DNA from: Nymphaea colorata
Lineage: Eukaryota > Streptophyta > Magnoliopsida > Nymphaeales > Nymphaeaceae
Direction: 5' to 3'
Length of the DNA stretch: 64,000 bases
Assembly (NCBI RefSeq): GCF_008831285.2
Contig: NC_045147.1
Span: 17,400,854 to 17,464,853 of the forward strand
In this document: positions 47,736-59,070 of the stretch, in pieces
How positions within the stretch are numbered: position 1 is the first letter of the stretch
Layout: each line of letters begins with the position of its first letter
Position numbers and translations under genes: made by a program
The notes under the pieces: model-generated
Told to the model about the DNA's origin: nothing
Seen by the model: only the letters and a program-made list of their open reading frames with translations
The model's database searches: none

Positions 47736-47743
47736 AATTTATA
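47736..47743 (-). promoter_or_regulatory. TATA box of the lipase gene
   Basis: TATAAATT on the minus strand, 61 bases upstream of the ATG; initiation is expected near 47710. Confidence 0.65.
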
Positions 47744-47933
47744 GAGCTCCATGTGGCCCGTTAAGCCAGAATGCTATCACCATTATAACTAAGTTGCTGT
47801 TACAATTATGCTTAACTTTCTCTTTGAGCCATGAAAGGAAACAGTTTCCAAGTTCCGCCAGCCACATTAAAGATATGGCCATTTATTGCGGGTGTTAATA
47901 CACCACTAATTAAACGCTTCTTTTTATGTCATT

Positions 47934-47970
<37 letters not shown>

Positions 47971-48550
47971 TTCTTGCACATGCACACACACACACAAAAG
48001 ATATAATAATTCTGTAACGCTGGAAAGAATGGCGGTGGCCCGTTGAAATAATGATGTAAATGAATATATAGCTACCGAAACAGCCTCTGGATTCAGAAAT
48101 AACGGTACAAAATCCAAAACCAAATTCAGTTTTTTACATGCAAAAAAAGTGATATCCATCACCTTTAGGTAATTAAAGGAATGCTATATATACCAAAGTC
48201 ATATTTGATTACAGGTCCAATTTGGATAGTCTCATCAGCTAACCTGAACTGTTTGATCATTTGGATTCTGATTTCACCATGTCTGATGGTTTGACATCGC
48301 TGCTGGAAGAATAATGCATATGACATTGAAGATAAAAAAATTAGATGCATATATGCATAGCTCGCGGAAGTATGTTTATCTTTGGATAAAGTACACACCT
48401 CGCAGGGTTATGGCTCGAGTGAGTTCCGACCTTTCACCTGAGCTCCATTTCTAGAATATGTTTACCCAAATGCGGGCGTTGGTCATGTTTAACTCATCAT
48501 TGGATCAAGTTACATATCAAAGTTGTGAGTATGGAAAAATGTTTACCAGA
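47744..48550. other. Lipase upstream region
   Basis: No gene was recognised. It holds a (TC)n array at 47938-47968, about 200 bases upstream of the lipase TATA box (GA-rich on the lipase strand). Confidence 0.5.
47938..47968. repeat. (TC)n microsatellite
   Basis: About 15 TC units, read directly; GA on the lipase coding strand. Confidence 0.95.
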
Positions 48551-49119
48551 GGGACTGTTTAGCAATAAGAATATGTGAGTGTTTTATGAATCTATTTCAA
48601 AACTGAGGTAGATTCATGAGACACTTGCTTCCATTTTCGGGCGTGTTTTTCGCCTTTACTTGCACAAAAAAAGCTGTCTTATGAGACGTTTTTTTTAACG
48701 CCACTTTCTCAAGGAAACTATCAATCAAGGTCTAGAGTGGATTTCTCTTTAACCTTAAAAGCAAAAAAGAAAAAGAAAAAAAAAAAAAACAATTGCAATA
48801 AGAATGTAACATAGTGATAAAAGGCGATATCTAATGAAAATTCACTTAAATTCGCCCCAGAAAAGAAATTCTGCCTTATGCAGGAGCTGAAATCATTCGT
48901 AGTAGTACCACGGCATGTAAGGTTGCAAATAAGTTGGATCTGGTATGAGGCCTTGTCATTAATTTAGAAATCATGCTGAATCCAGAGACTTATTGACATG
49001 TTGTGGTCATTTTGAAATTTGTGTAACAATAGAACTAGATTAGTGTTCCACGAATCTGCTTCAATATTTGGGACAGATTTATTAGGCACCTCTGAATGTT
49101 CTTGCTACCAAACAGCCCC
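48551..49119. mobile_element. Non-autonomous element with about 75-bp terminal inverted repeats
   Basis: The left end GGGACTGTTTAGCAATAAG and the right end CTTGCTACCAAACAGCCCC are imperfect inverted copies. The similarity continues inward over about 75 bases (left arm 48551-48625, right arm 49042-49119), both arms carrying GA(A/T)TC(A/G)TG(A/G)(A/G)ACACT at the inner end. No coding sequence lies between. I could not identify a target-site duplication. The terminal GGG-CTGTTTGG is common among hAT-type MITEs, but that assignment is only a guess. Confidence 0.65.
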
Positions 49120-52100
49120 ATAGGGTCGTAATTTGTTTGAAATTGGTATGGAATTTGGGCACTTCAATTGGCCTCAAAAAACTGCCCAGATGGATCTTGC
49201 TCGTTGCATCTGTTCATCCCACATGGCCTGTCAAAGCTATATTTCTGTTTCTCAACTTCTATTAATCTCCAGAAAGAATGTAGAATCTAACATAAAGGAA
49301 GTCTAGAACTCGAGCCAAGCCGGTGCCTAATCCTCATCTCTTGACTCGACATACTTCCTTCTATTAATGACAAGTTGATTGACAATTGGCAACCAGAACT
49401 TGTAATTTATACAGTTCGATCTTGTCACTAAATCACAATTCTATGTGTCATTGTTTGCTATGGAAAGGAAAAATGTTACTTGGCATATAAATTTTTTGCT
49501 AATTTGACTATGGATTTGTCATATATTAAAAAGCTCGATGTCAATCCAGGAAACCAATTATATCGACGAGGAAGAAAAATTCGCCATGTCTGATGCAGAT
49601 TGCAGATTCCTTCAAGTCCTTACACATAAGCAGGTCACTGTTTGTCTTAGCAGGACTAGACAAATATAATGAATACCAACATTATTATCCTATCCATCCT
49701 TTTGCTTTTCTGATCAGAATAATTGAATTGGCGTCATACATTTCTCTTTTTGTTTTCTGGATGAAGAGAAAGTCACCAATCTTTTGATGCTGTCGGATCT
49801 GTCAAGCTGGGAAAAATTCAAGTGTATAGTATTCTACTGTAACTGGATTTGGGTGTAAAGCTAAGCGCCCTTGAACACCCTTACCCTTCCATGCTCGTTT
49901 CTGCCATTGGCTTGACAATCTTTTCTTTTTCATGAGTCACAAGCATAGTGAACAAGCATCAGGGTGCAATATAATTTCTCAAATTCTCAGCTATTATTTT
50001 AAAGTGACTAGCAATACAAACGTAATCATGTTCCAAAACTTGTAACATGCATTCTTCGATTGGTCTGTTCGTACTTGCAGATTTATGAGAGTTTACAATT
50101 TATTAAAGCTAGAAAGAAAGAGAAAGGTTCTCATATTAGATATCCTAGCGAAATCCAACTCACAGATTGAAAGTTGAAACAAAATGATCATCTTGGAGCT
50201 GCTTTTGATTTCTAAAACATATTTTACTCGAAATTTCTGCAACTGCATTCCACTTACTTGTACACAGCAAACTTTTTTGTTATGAGTAAGGAATCAGGAA
50301 AAAAAGCTTTAAACGATCTCCAAATTGAGGTAATAGATAATTGAGCTAATCGGAGTATTGGAAGCATGACAGGTCTCAGCAGCTTCCGGCCACGGGGCGA
50401 GGCCTTATGTGACGGGTATCCAATGAAGGCTGATCTTTTGGTCCAATTCTATACAAGATCTAAAACATATAGACGGACAGATTGGAGGGTAGATATGCGT
50501 CGCCAATCATATTTCCATGGAGAATTAATGGTTCCCGACAGGAGTTGTATTTTAATTGAATAATGCCAAATTTAGCGACGTACAAAATTCAAAGGAAACA
50601 AAATTTCTTTCATATTCTTGATCTGTTTGCTTCCATGGCGAAAAATTCTGGGGATCTACCTGTGATGCTTTGGTTAGAGAAAAGGGTAGCATCACAACCC
50701 CATTTAAGGAGCATCACTTTCAGCTACAGTAATTTTGGGTGTTACTCGCTTAATCTTTTACCACCACTTGGCCACTGTCCTTGGCTTAATTAAACTACCA
50801 GTGATGAAAAGATCAGTAAAGCAAGGAGTACTAGGACCCACTCCAAGGCGACAGGGATTAGTGGGTTTGATGTGTTACCAGAGGTCGATCCCGCCATTAA
50901 AACAGCCAGATAAAGATCTTGGTCACCTGATTCGGATTACAGGCATTAACTAGACAGGGAATTTGAGATCTTTACGATTTGTTTCCTCATAGTGAAGAAA
51001 GGGAGTTTTTTAAAGAGTGACAGGCTTACTGATAGTCTATTCTGGTTGCATCCTGGCATAAAAGCTTAGTTACGCCTCTTTCATCCATCAGAAAAGTCTT
51101 CTCATTGCTTAAGAAAGGAGGCACACCATGGCATTGAACTCAAAGCTTCCTTCAACTTACAGAGGCCCCAAACAAGCTCATCTAGCCAAGTTTGCCACCT
51201 CTGAACGGCCCAACTCTTGAAGCTTATCTCAGAAGTTTGCTTCTGTATTGAGACACAACCCTCATTCTCTCTTATAAAACCAGTCTGACTTGAATCTGTA
51301 TCGTGTATGTGTAGCTGCCAAATGAACCTTAAAAGAACAAGAAAAGAAGGAAAATCTTGGAACTAAATGAGGAGATTAAATATCCGGCGCAGTCCCAAGT
51401 TGGCAATATTAAAGGAAGAAAAGCAACAATGGCTGAGCTCATGTTCTAATTTTTTTTGTCTTCCCTTCCACATAAAACTAATGCTTACAGTCATCTACAT
51501 CGATTTGTCGTGAAAGTGCATCCTTTCAAGCATCTAGAAGGATACACAGGCCTTTCTAAGTAGATGATACGTAGCCACCACAACCTCTGCTTACCTAGAT
51601 AAGCTTATTAAAATGCAGCCACAAGAATTTCTCCCCCCTCACCAACTTCTAACATCAAGATCAAATAACATTATATATATATATATATATATATATTTGG
51701 ATCGGCGGAGGAGAAGAAATTGGCTTGAAGCGATGGCTGCCATGATGGTGCGTACAAGTGAAAATAGATGTATAAGCAACCACACTTATACTTAATAATA
51801 AAATAAAAAATGAACTTGTTCACTGCACGCTGTGATTCTGATAGAGATACAATTCATACTTATTTGGCAAAGTTACGAACTTATCTTCTTATTAAAGATA
51901 ATAAAAGTTAACCCTTCTATTTGATATGGATCTCCTAAGTAATTATATGGTTTGCAAGGTGAATTTTCTAGGACATCATATTGATGCACTTGCAACTATG
52001 TGCCAGACACTGGCCCAATGTAGACCAAAAACAGGGTTGGGGGACCTCCCAAAGAATGGCCAAAGAGAAGAAGCCACGGCCATTTGGATTGAGCAAGGGT

Positions 52101-52171
52101 TGGCACCATGCCAATCGAATCGGCAACTAGCTACCTATCAGCCATTAGCTCGAACCAGTACGTGAAACTGG
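49120..52171. other. Intergenic DNA, nothing recognised
   Basis: AT-rich. ORFs at 49593-49787, 50366-50563 and 50563-50953 show no domain. A (TA)n array lies at 51672-51696. Confidence 0.5.
51672..51696. repeat. (TA)n microsatellite
   Basis: About 12 TA units, read directly. Confidence 0.95.
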
Positions 52172-52565
52172 GGTGAACATGAGTCAAGTCGAGCCCGAGT
52201 TCAGTCAGCTCGAGGGAAGCAGCTCCAGCTCGACTCGACACTTACGTGTTGAGCTCGAAAAACTCATTTGAATAAAATTGATATTCATTGTTAAGTGTTG
52301 AGCTCGAGCCCAACTCGATTAACGTTCTATAAACTCGTAAACTCGTTTGAATATATCAACTTGATTAAGGCTCGACAAACTTGATGAAAGGCTCAAGTTC
52401 GACTTGGCAGTTAAGTGTTGAGCTCGAACTCAACTCGATTATTTGAACGAGTTGACTCATGAACTCGAGCTTGGCTCATTAAGCAAATGACTCGGTTCGA
52501 ACTCGTTAACGAGCCGAACTTTAACTAGTCGAGCTCGAGTAGCTCGACTCTTTGTTCCACCCTAG
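52172..52565. repeat. GAGCTC-rich palindromic repeat element, copy 3
   Basis: Opens GGGGTGAACATGAGTCAAG and closes CTCTTTGTTCCACCCTA, so its outer ends are imperfect inverted copies (GGGGTGAACA against TGTTCCACCC). The inside is full of GAGCTCGAG and AACTCGATT words. Bases 52313-52403 match the reverse complement of 10595-10680, so this copy lies in the opposite orientation to copy 1. Confidence 0.75.
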
Positions 52566-54860
52566 GCGAAACCCCTCAGGGGCTGACCAAAGCGATAGAC
52601 TGTCGTAGGAAAATTTTACTTCTTAGTACAGAAATTTTAGGAAAATATTAATATTTCTCTCTAAGCTTTCCTATAGCTTGTTCTCCAATATTTTTGCGCA
52701 CAGCTGTCTAGTCTTAACCAACATGTCAGTCTCTCCTCACCAAACAAATAAATAAATGAAAAGTATTTAAATCACTCACCTACTGATTGATGAATAAAGA
52801 AAAGCATATGGCATCGTGGCCAGTCGGACTAATTAAGGCCAACGTCAGCCCATGAGAACGGATCTTGTGCAATGTAATTGTATATTTGTATACAGACATA
52901 AACTAGCTGTGGTTTTGAAACTGAATCTTTTATGAATTCTTCAGTGTGGATATGTGATTTTTTTGGTTTAGAATGAAATGGATTTATCCGGACATACGAA
53001 TAGGATCCCATGTCGATGGAGAATTCAAAATTCTTTTAAAATCTTTTACTATATATCATGGTCGTACATGTACGTATATATTTTTAAAAGAATTGACTTG
53101 TAAGATATAATTGCACCAACTATGTTGTATAAGCCAACAATTCGTCTCTGCTCTTCCTGCCAGACTTGCAGGCACATGGGCTCGAGCTCGGTTAGGTTTG
53201 ACGATGAGGTAGACTCTGCTTGCTGCAGATACACTGGCCCCACCTTCCTCTTTCTCTTGGAGTGAGGCTAAAGCAAAAGAATCTGAGATGGGGACGCTTC
53301 TCTTACTCCTCTTTATCTTGAAAAAGTGAAACTTTGTAAAATTGAAATCAACCGGCCAATGTCTGATGAGTTTTTTTTTTTTTTTTTTAACAAATCTGTA
53401 AACTGTCACAAATAGTGTATTCCATTGTTATAAACCATGATTATAAAAAAGTAAGTACCTAATTCGATTTTCATGAAAGTTATATTTCTATCCCTAAGTG
53501 TTGTGATATAGTACCTAAGTTAAAGGGTGCACTGCTGTTATCGTTGACATTGACGCAGCCCAAAACCCCGGAGATAAAGAGGAATTGCAGGGAGGAGTCC
53601 TTGGACCACGATCAGTAGATTGTTAACCTCATGTTCACCCAACCTTATGTTGTCCTTAAGTTATCAGGTGAGCGGTAATCAAACTAGCGACTGACATTTT
53701 ACCAGCCCCACGACAATGACAAATTGCTCTATAACAAGCCCAGTTAAGTGGGTTTTGTAGTGGTATGACATTCATATAGCTGGAGTTAGGAACCCTAAGC
53801 TAGTCCATTTTTTTTTTATCACCGTCGAGGTTTTAAAATTTTAAAATCATTATTTCTTTTGATTGCCGGCATCTTTCTCAGAATATACTTAAATGTCGGT
53901 CCCATCTTGATTCTTATTTAGCCAAAAAAAAAAAAAAAAACATTTTGCTAATGTTTAGAAAAGCTCATGCTTTGGCTAATCACAAAAGTGGACTCGTATC
54001 TGTGAACTTTTTGATAGTGCTTTTGCTGATAATTGTCCGTTGAATAAGAGGTTCCCCCAATGGGAGGTTGGCTTAATGGGAGCGCGTCACAGTTCAACTC
54101 TTTTTAAGTATTATATTCTTAAACACAAAGAAAGTATATAGCATTAGTTGGCCTCAAAGTTCTACCATGCGTGTTTTCAAATAAAGGAAAAAGGAAAACC
54201 ACGTAATAAAAGTTAATTTGTCGTAGCCACACTTCTTTAAATTTCAATTAAATGAGTAAGATATTGTAAATGAGATTCCCTCCTAGATAATTTGAAAGTT
54301 TATAAAATTTCACGTGAGTAAATATATGGTGAGGACAAGAAGTGAAGAGCGTTGACGTGAAATTTCTTTTGAAGGCATATTTGATCAAAATTGGAACTTT
54401 TGCAAACCCAATTTTGATCATCATGCAAGCAATGTAATATATATTTCAAAGCCAAACAATGTTTTGCCATCAAAATCACATACATTTAAGGGCGGTTTGA
54501 CAGCAGTAACATTTTGTTGTTATTATTTCATGAATCAACTAGGACAACGAATGAACTTATCATAATCAGTTTTTGAAGTAAATTTATGGAATAGTTCCAA
54601 ACTATTTGAGTTGACAGACGGCAAATGTTGATTCTTTTGTAAGAAAGGTGTATTGTCTTCGTAATGCAACCTAGATTTCTCACCAAACTGACAATTGGTC
54701 TTCGTCCGTGGGGATAATTTGTCAAGGCAAAATAAACATCAGATTACTACTCGGATTGGATAGCTGTCAATTTGGGCGAAGCTTGTCCTACAAATTTCAA
54801 ACACATACGACGTATCAATGAGGATCGAAGTGAAAGTTTAACCTCGAGATAAAAAGTCAG
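52566..54860. other. Intergenic DNA, nothing recognised
   Basis: AT-rich, with a T tract at about 53371-53389 and an A tract at about 53924-53940. The segment from about 54491 (GGGCGGTTTGACAGCAGTAAC) resembles the end of the foldback family at 48.55 kb, but no convincing second end was found. Confidence 0.45.
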
Positions 54861-55330
54861 TCAGAAAAGGAGGAGGATATCATATGTCGTGGTCAATCCC
54901 CACCAATGGGTGGATCCAACCAAGAGTGGGAGTCGACGATGGGGGTGGGGGGAAGTGGCCGGTGGGACCCGCGCCCCTCCAAACCCCTCTTCCATGTGAC
55001 CCTGACCTCCCTGGGCCCCACGGCCCGCCTGTCGCGGGCCCCACCTGCCAACCCACTCCTTGGGCCCACTCCAGCCTTCTACCACACCGCAATCACCTTC
55101 GCGCCCTGACGGTTGCCATAATTTACAAAGGTGCCATGCAAGCCCACGTGATCGCCACGTGAGCGTCCGATTGACGTCGGTAACTGTCTGCCGTCAAAAA
55201 GGACGGCTGCTCCGTCCCTCTCCCTCAGCGAAACGGTCCTTCTCCGATGTCGACGCTGCCGGCGACGCGACGCCCTGGTGGCCCTCCCTCCCCTCGCTTT
55301 CTTTCACGTCGAGTGGGATGTAATCCTCCA
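54861..55330. other. GC-rich island without a recognised gene
   Basis: About 450 bases clearly richer in G and C than the surroundings, with many CpG, carrying several overlapping short ORFs on both strands, none with a known domain. A cluster of bZIP-type sites lies at 55145-55178. It could be the promoter and first exon of an unrecognised gene, a regulatory element, or a remnant. Confidence 0.5.
55145..55178. promoter_or_regulatory. Paired G-boxes plus TGACGTC site
   Basis: CACGTG at 55145-55150 and again at 55156-55161 (starts 11 bases apart, about one helical turn; the second is GCCACGTG, an ABRE-like form), followed by TGACGTC at 55172-55178. These are classic plant bZIP/bHLH target words. 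No target gene is assigned. Confidence 0.5.
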
Positions 55331-56986
55331 GGTTTACAGAAATATTATCACCTCGATCCGATGTCTAGTTCTAAATAAAAGTTTTGATATCCGCATTGAA
55401 GAACCTTTTAAAAAGAAGGTATTATCATATAGAACATACTATCATATATGAAAAATCCAGCAGCACTTTCGCATGGTACAGTAAAGCAGTAAAGAGAACT
55501 TGTTGCATCACAAAATACACAAATGTATTCCCTCAAGCTTAAGACCATTTACATAGTGCCTAAGCAGTTGAACCACCAACAAGTTGTATTATATTGTTAT
55601 GATTCGATAGGCTCTTTATATATACATATATATATAAAAGTTCTAGGTTTCGTGGGCATGGAATTCATAAAGAATGTCTATTGTTTTCATTTGTGCGTCT
55701 GGTACTAGGTTATGGTGGAAAAGCAGTGGGGTAAAGTGAGACACAATTTTGTACGGTCTTAAAATTTTTTTTTTAATGCAAATGGACCGTTGGAAAACTT
55801 TTGAGTCACTCTCTCTTGAGTACTATTTTGATGTGAAGTATTCAAATGTGAAGTTGTTATTTTTTTTTATTCTGTACGTGCCGCGAGATATTCGGTGGTA
55901 AAATTTGGAAGGTCAAAACTTAAAAACTTTAGAGAGCAGGCACAGCTTCTATTAAGAATTCGAAGGACCAACATCGTCACCGTTTGGATGAGAAGTGATT
56001 TGTTTTACAACATGACATGGTAATCAAAATGTTCAAGAGTGCGACGTTATTTTCCAATTGTCAAAGTGTATAATTTATCCCATCAACAAGAACAGCAGCT
56101 TGATTTTGTTCACATATACTCGGGGACTTCAAAATTCAGTTACATTCGATTCCTATAAACAACAATCCTACAAATCTTACATTACATTTTTACCAACTCT
56201 ATCATTTACCGCTTGAATTATATGGTGATGTTGTCCTTATGAAACACAGAGCTGCTACGAGCTCGAAGGAGATGGGACTGGTTAAGATAAAACTCGCTCA
56301 CACGTGAGCAGGATGGAAATGGAAATCGGCATCAACATTAAAGCATGTGGCATTGGCATTTCTTTCGTTTATTTAATTATGATATGCACTGCGGGGAGGC
56401 AAAGTGCAGCATGCATGCCACCCTACATGATGGCTGAGTCTGATCGTGAAAAGAGCAGCAATACCCTCTGCTCCTTTTCTTTATTTCGCTTTATGATTGT
56501 AACAGAGAAAGCAGCACAGCAAAGAAAAAATCTTTAACAAAAGGTTGAGACTTTGAGAGAGAACTTAAGGTAAAGGAGAAAAGATTCAGTCAGCTTTTCA
56601 ATGTCCTCCGTTGTTACTGCAATTGCGGTATATTTTTTTCTCTTTCATTCTCTTTTTTTGTTTTTTTAATCATGCTACTTTCTTTCTTTCTTCTGTCTTG
56701 ATGGGCACAACATAGCTCATTGGAAGGACATGCACACTATACGTCCTCAATTCCATTTCCAGGAATACTACTCCTTTAAATTGCAAAGGGTAGTGTATAA
56801 GATACCTCAAATCGATTGTATGTAAAATTTGTTAAAAACACACAAGTATCTAAGTAGCTCTCAACTCTAAAAACCAGAAAAAAGAAAGGAAGTTACGTGC
56901 ATGGTGCACAGCTTTCAGAGCACGACAACTGCACCTTTCACCCGCTTATATTGAGCTCCTGGCCTATTTCTGTGACTATGTGTTCC
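55331..56986. other. Intergenic DNA, nothing recognised
   Basis: AT-rich. Short ORFs at 55523-55708 and 56304-56537 lack domains. Confidence 0.45.
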
Positions 56987-56994
56987 TATAAATA
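56987..56994 (+). promoter_or_regulatory. TATA-like box of a possible transcription unit
   Basis: TATAAATA, followed within 50-80 bases by a CT-rich leader (about 57040-57066) and an ATG at 57068. Confidence 0.35.
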
Positions 56995-57067
56995 TGTAGG
57001 AGCGTATATAACCAGCTTCCAAGAAAAAGAGGGCGGCTTTAACCTCCCCCTTCTCTCTCCCTCTCTA

Positions 57068-57418
57068 ATGTCTAATGTGCTGGATTTGAGGAAAACCCCA
57101 CAGAAGACAAAGAAGAAGGGGTCCACTCTCCATGAACAGCAAAGGGAGGAAAAAGAAATGATGGGATGGAGGAGCATCTACTTTTCCACTCACTCCTCCC
57201 ATACACTTGAGAAAACCTTTTTGGGTACTGTGCCTTTCTCTCTAGCTCTCTCTCTCTTCCTGAGAGAGCCCATGTGCAGGGCCTCTGATGACAGCTCCTT
57301 TTTCGTCATCCTGCCTGCCAGCTCGTACACAGGAGGGAGAGGTGGGTGGCTCACTGACTTGCCATGTCAAGGAACAGCCAGTTTCACCAGTTCAGAGCGT
57401 GAGGTGCAGTCAACCTGA
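57068..57418 (+). CDS. Unrecognised ORF, 117 aa, behind a TATA-like box
   Basis: Starts MSNVLDLRKTPQKTKKKG, is basic at first, then has a short hydrophobic stretch (TVPFSLALSLFL) near residues 57-68. The frame is open further upstream to 56897, but the ATG after the CT-rich leader is the more plausible start. No family is recognised and there are no conserved motifs, so a non-coding transcript or chance is equally possible. Confidence 0.15.
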   Translation: MSNVLDLRKTPQKTKKKGSTLHEQQREEKEMMGWRSIYFSTHSSHTLEKTFLGTVPFSLALSLFLREPMCRASDDSSFFVILPASSYTGGRGGWLTDLPCQGTASFTSSEREVQST

Positions 57419-59070
57419 CGCCGGCGTGAGAGGGATTTGCCGGTGAACGGGGTGAGTCAATTCCTTTGTAGCAGCAGCAGCTTCAGCTGGGCTGTGACTC
57501 GGTCATGGCCGTAGCATTTCTTGCAGGAGCTATTCCGGGATGACAGGCGCCGACCAAGTTCGGCCTCCCGCAGTGGGGCACTCGAAACAAACCGGAAAAT
57601 GACGAAGCGATTCTGCCTTGTGCTACACCATCCTTTTCCGGGGCTCGATGAGAGAGAGAAGACAGGGAGGAAAAATGAAATGTTTTCACAATCATAGGTG
57701 CAACTTTTGAGATTGATGCTTTTGGCACGGTGCTCAACCAACACAGACACACTCTCTCTAAAAGTCCAGCTGCCCTTTATCGATTTCAACGTAGCAGCTG
57801 CACATTTTGATCTTCAGGTTGAAATCAATGGAGTAAACTCCTGTTTCAGATATAACCCATTAATTAATTTGCATCCTCACGGTGGATCGGTGACCCCTTT
57901 TTGCATCCTTTAATAAGAGTTTAAGCCATTTATTATCTATTATTTGGATCCATTTTGAACACAACATCCCAAGGGGGTACCTCGTGAGATGGGGCCGGAG
58001 TTTAGTATTTATAAACTCGAGTATGATGTGAAACTTTAATTCATAAACTATACTTAGAGATATACAAGTTCTGAGGTTTAAAGAAGCCGACCTCACAGAC
58101 AGCTGCCAAGTTGGAACACACACTTGAGAGTTGAGACCTTAATGGAGGAAAATATTACCCTGTGGCTGACTCTTTTACTGTTAGAAAGGACAAGACAAAA
58201 TATGCCCTCCTTGGTCTGTTCCATAAGCAGACCTTGCACTCTGATCTTCACACGACTGCCAACAGCTCTCAGGAGATGCCTATCCTTTCCCTGCAGGAAT
58301 CGATTTTACCTTTCAGAAATTTCACACTCTCTAGTTCTACGCGTCGCCCCATCACCCCGCTGTTCTGTGGTACCCATGAATCACGAGTACCATAGCTGTT
58401 AAACACACTTTTTGACGTCCTAAAAGTTGGAATGTGATGCCGTAGTGGCTGAAAAAGAAACTGATTTTTAAAGTAACGAGGAACGGCTTCCCGAGAATTC
58501 AAGTGTACCATGAGTGATCATTATGATCCATTCTAAATATAATGCTGCTGCCACTGGTCACCAGCGAGAATGTGGAATTGATAATAAGCTAATCATGCAG
58601 CTATTCTCAAAATGGCGTCACGTAGTACCAGTCAGTATGATGAGACCCTGAATCAATGGGAGAAAACGAGGAAAAGTAAACAAGCTCCACTGTGGTGAAA
58701 AAAAGAAAAGCAGTAAAAGGTAAAGCAGGACCAAACAGAAAAGCAAAACTGGTTTTTGTTGGGAGAACGTTCAACTCACGTCAACTGGGAGCCGGAAATC
58801 CCTGAAAAAACGCCGGATAGAGGAAATCGGAAAAACAGAAACAGGGGACTTCAGAAGCTGTCCGACTTTTTTATTTCCCGGTCCGCATTTGTTTATTCAC
58901 ATTCCTTCCCTTGCATCACTTCTTCCGTTTTCTCACTAGGAAAATTTTGTACAGCCATTGACAAAACAAGATAGTTACAATGATGCAACTTTACAGAGCC
59001 TCTCTCTTTTGCTCCTTGATTCTACCCTCCGCTTGTTTTTCTAGTCTCTTTCCGTCTCTCCCTCTTCCTC
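57419..59070. other. Intergenic DNA and 3' flank of the HD-Zip gene
   Basis: No gene was recognised. ORFs at 57457-57789 and 58124-58511 are low-information frames. The 3' UTR of the HD-Zip gene is expected below 59071. Confidence 0.5.

Noticed and set aside
54060-54110. TGGCTTAATGGGAG followed by AGTTCAACTCT, suggestive of a tRNA-derived SINE head
   Set aside because: The spacing between the boxes is too short and no acceptor stem or SINE tail is visible.
57068-57418. Primary transcript of a conserved miRNA
   Set aside because: Searching by eye for the common families (156, 159/319, 160, 164, 166, 167, 169, 171, 172, 390, 393-399, 408) found none here or elsewhere in the window.
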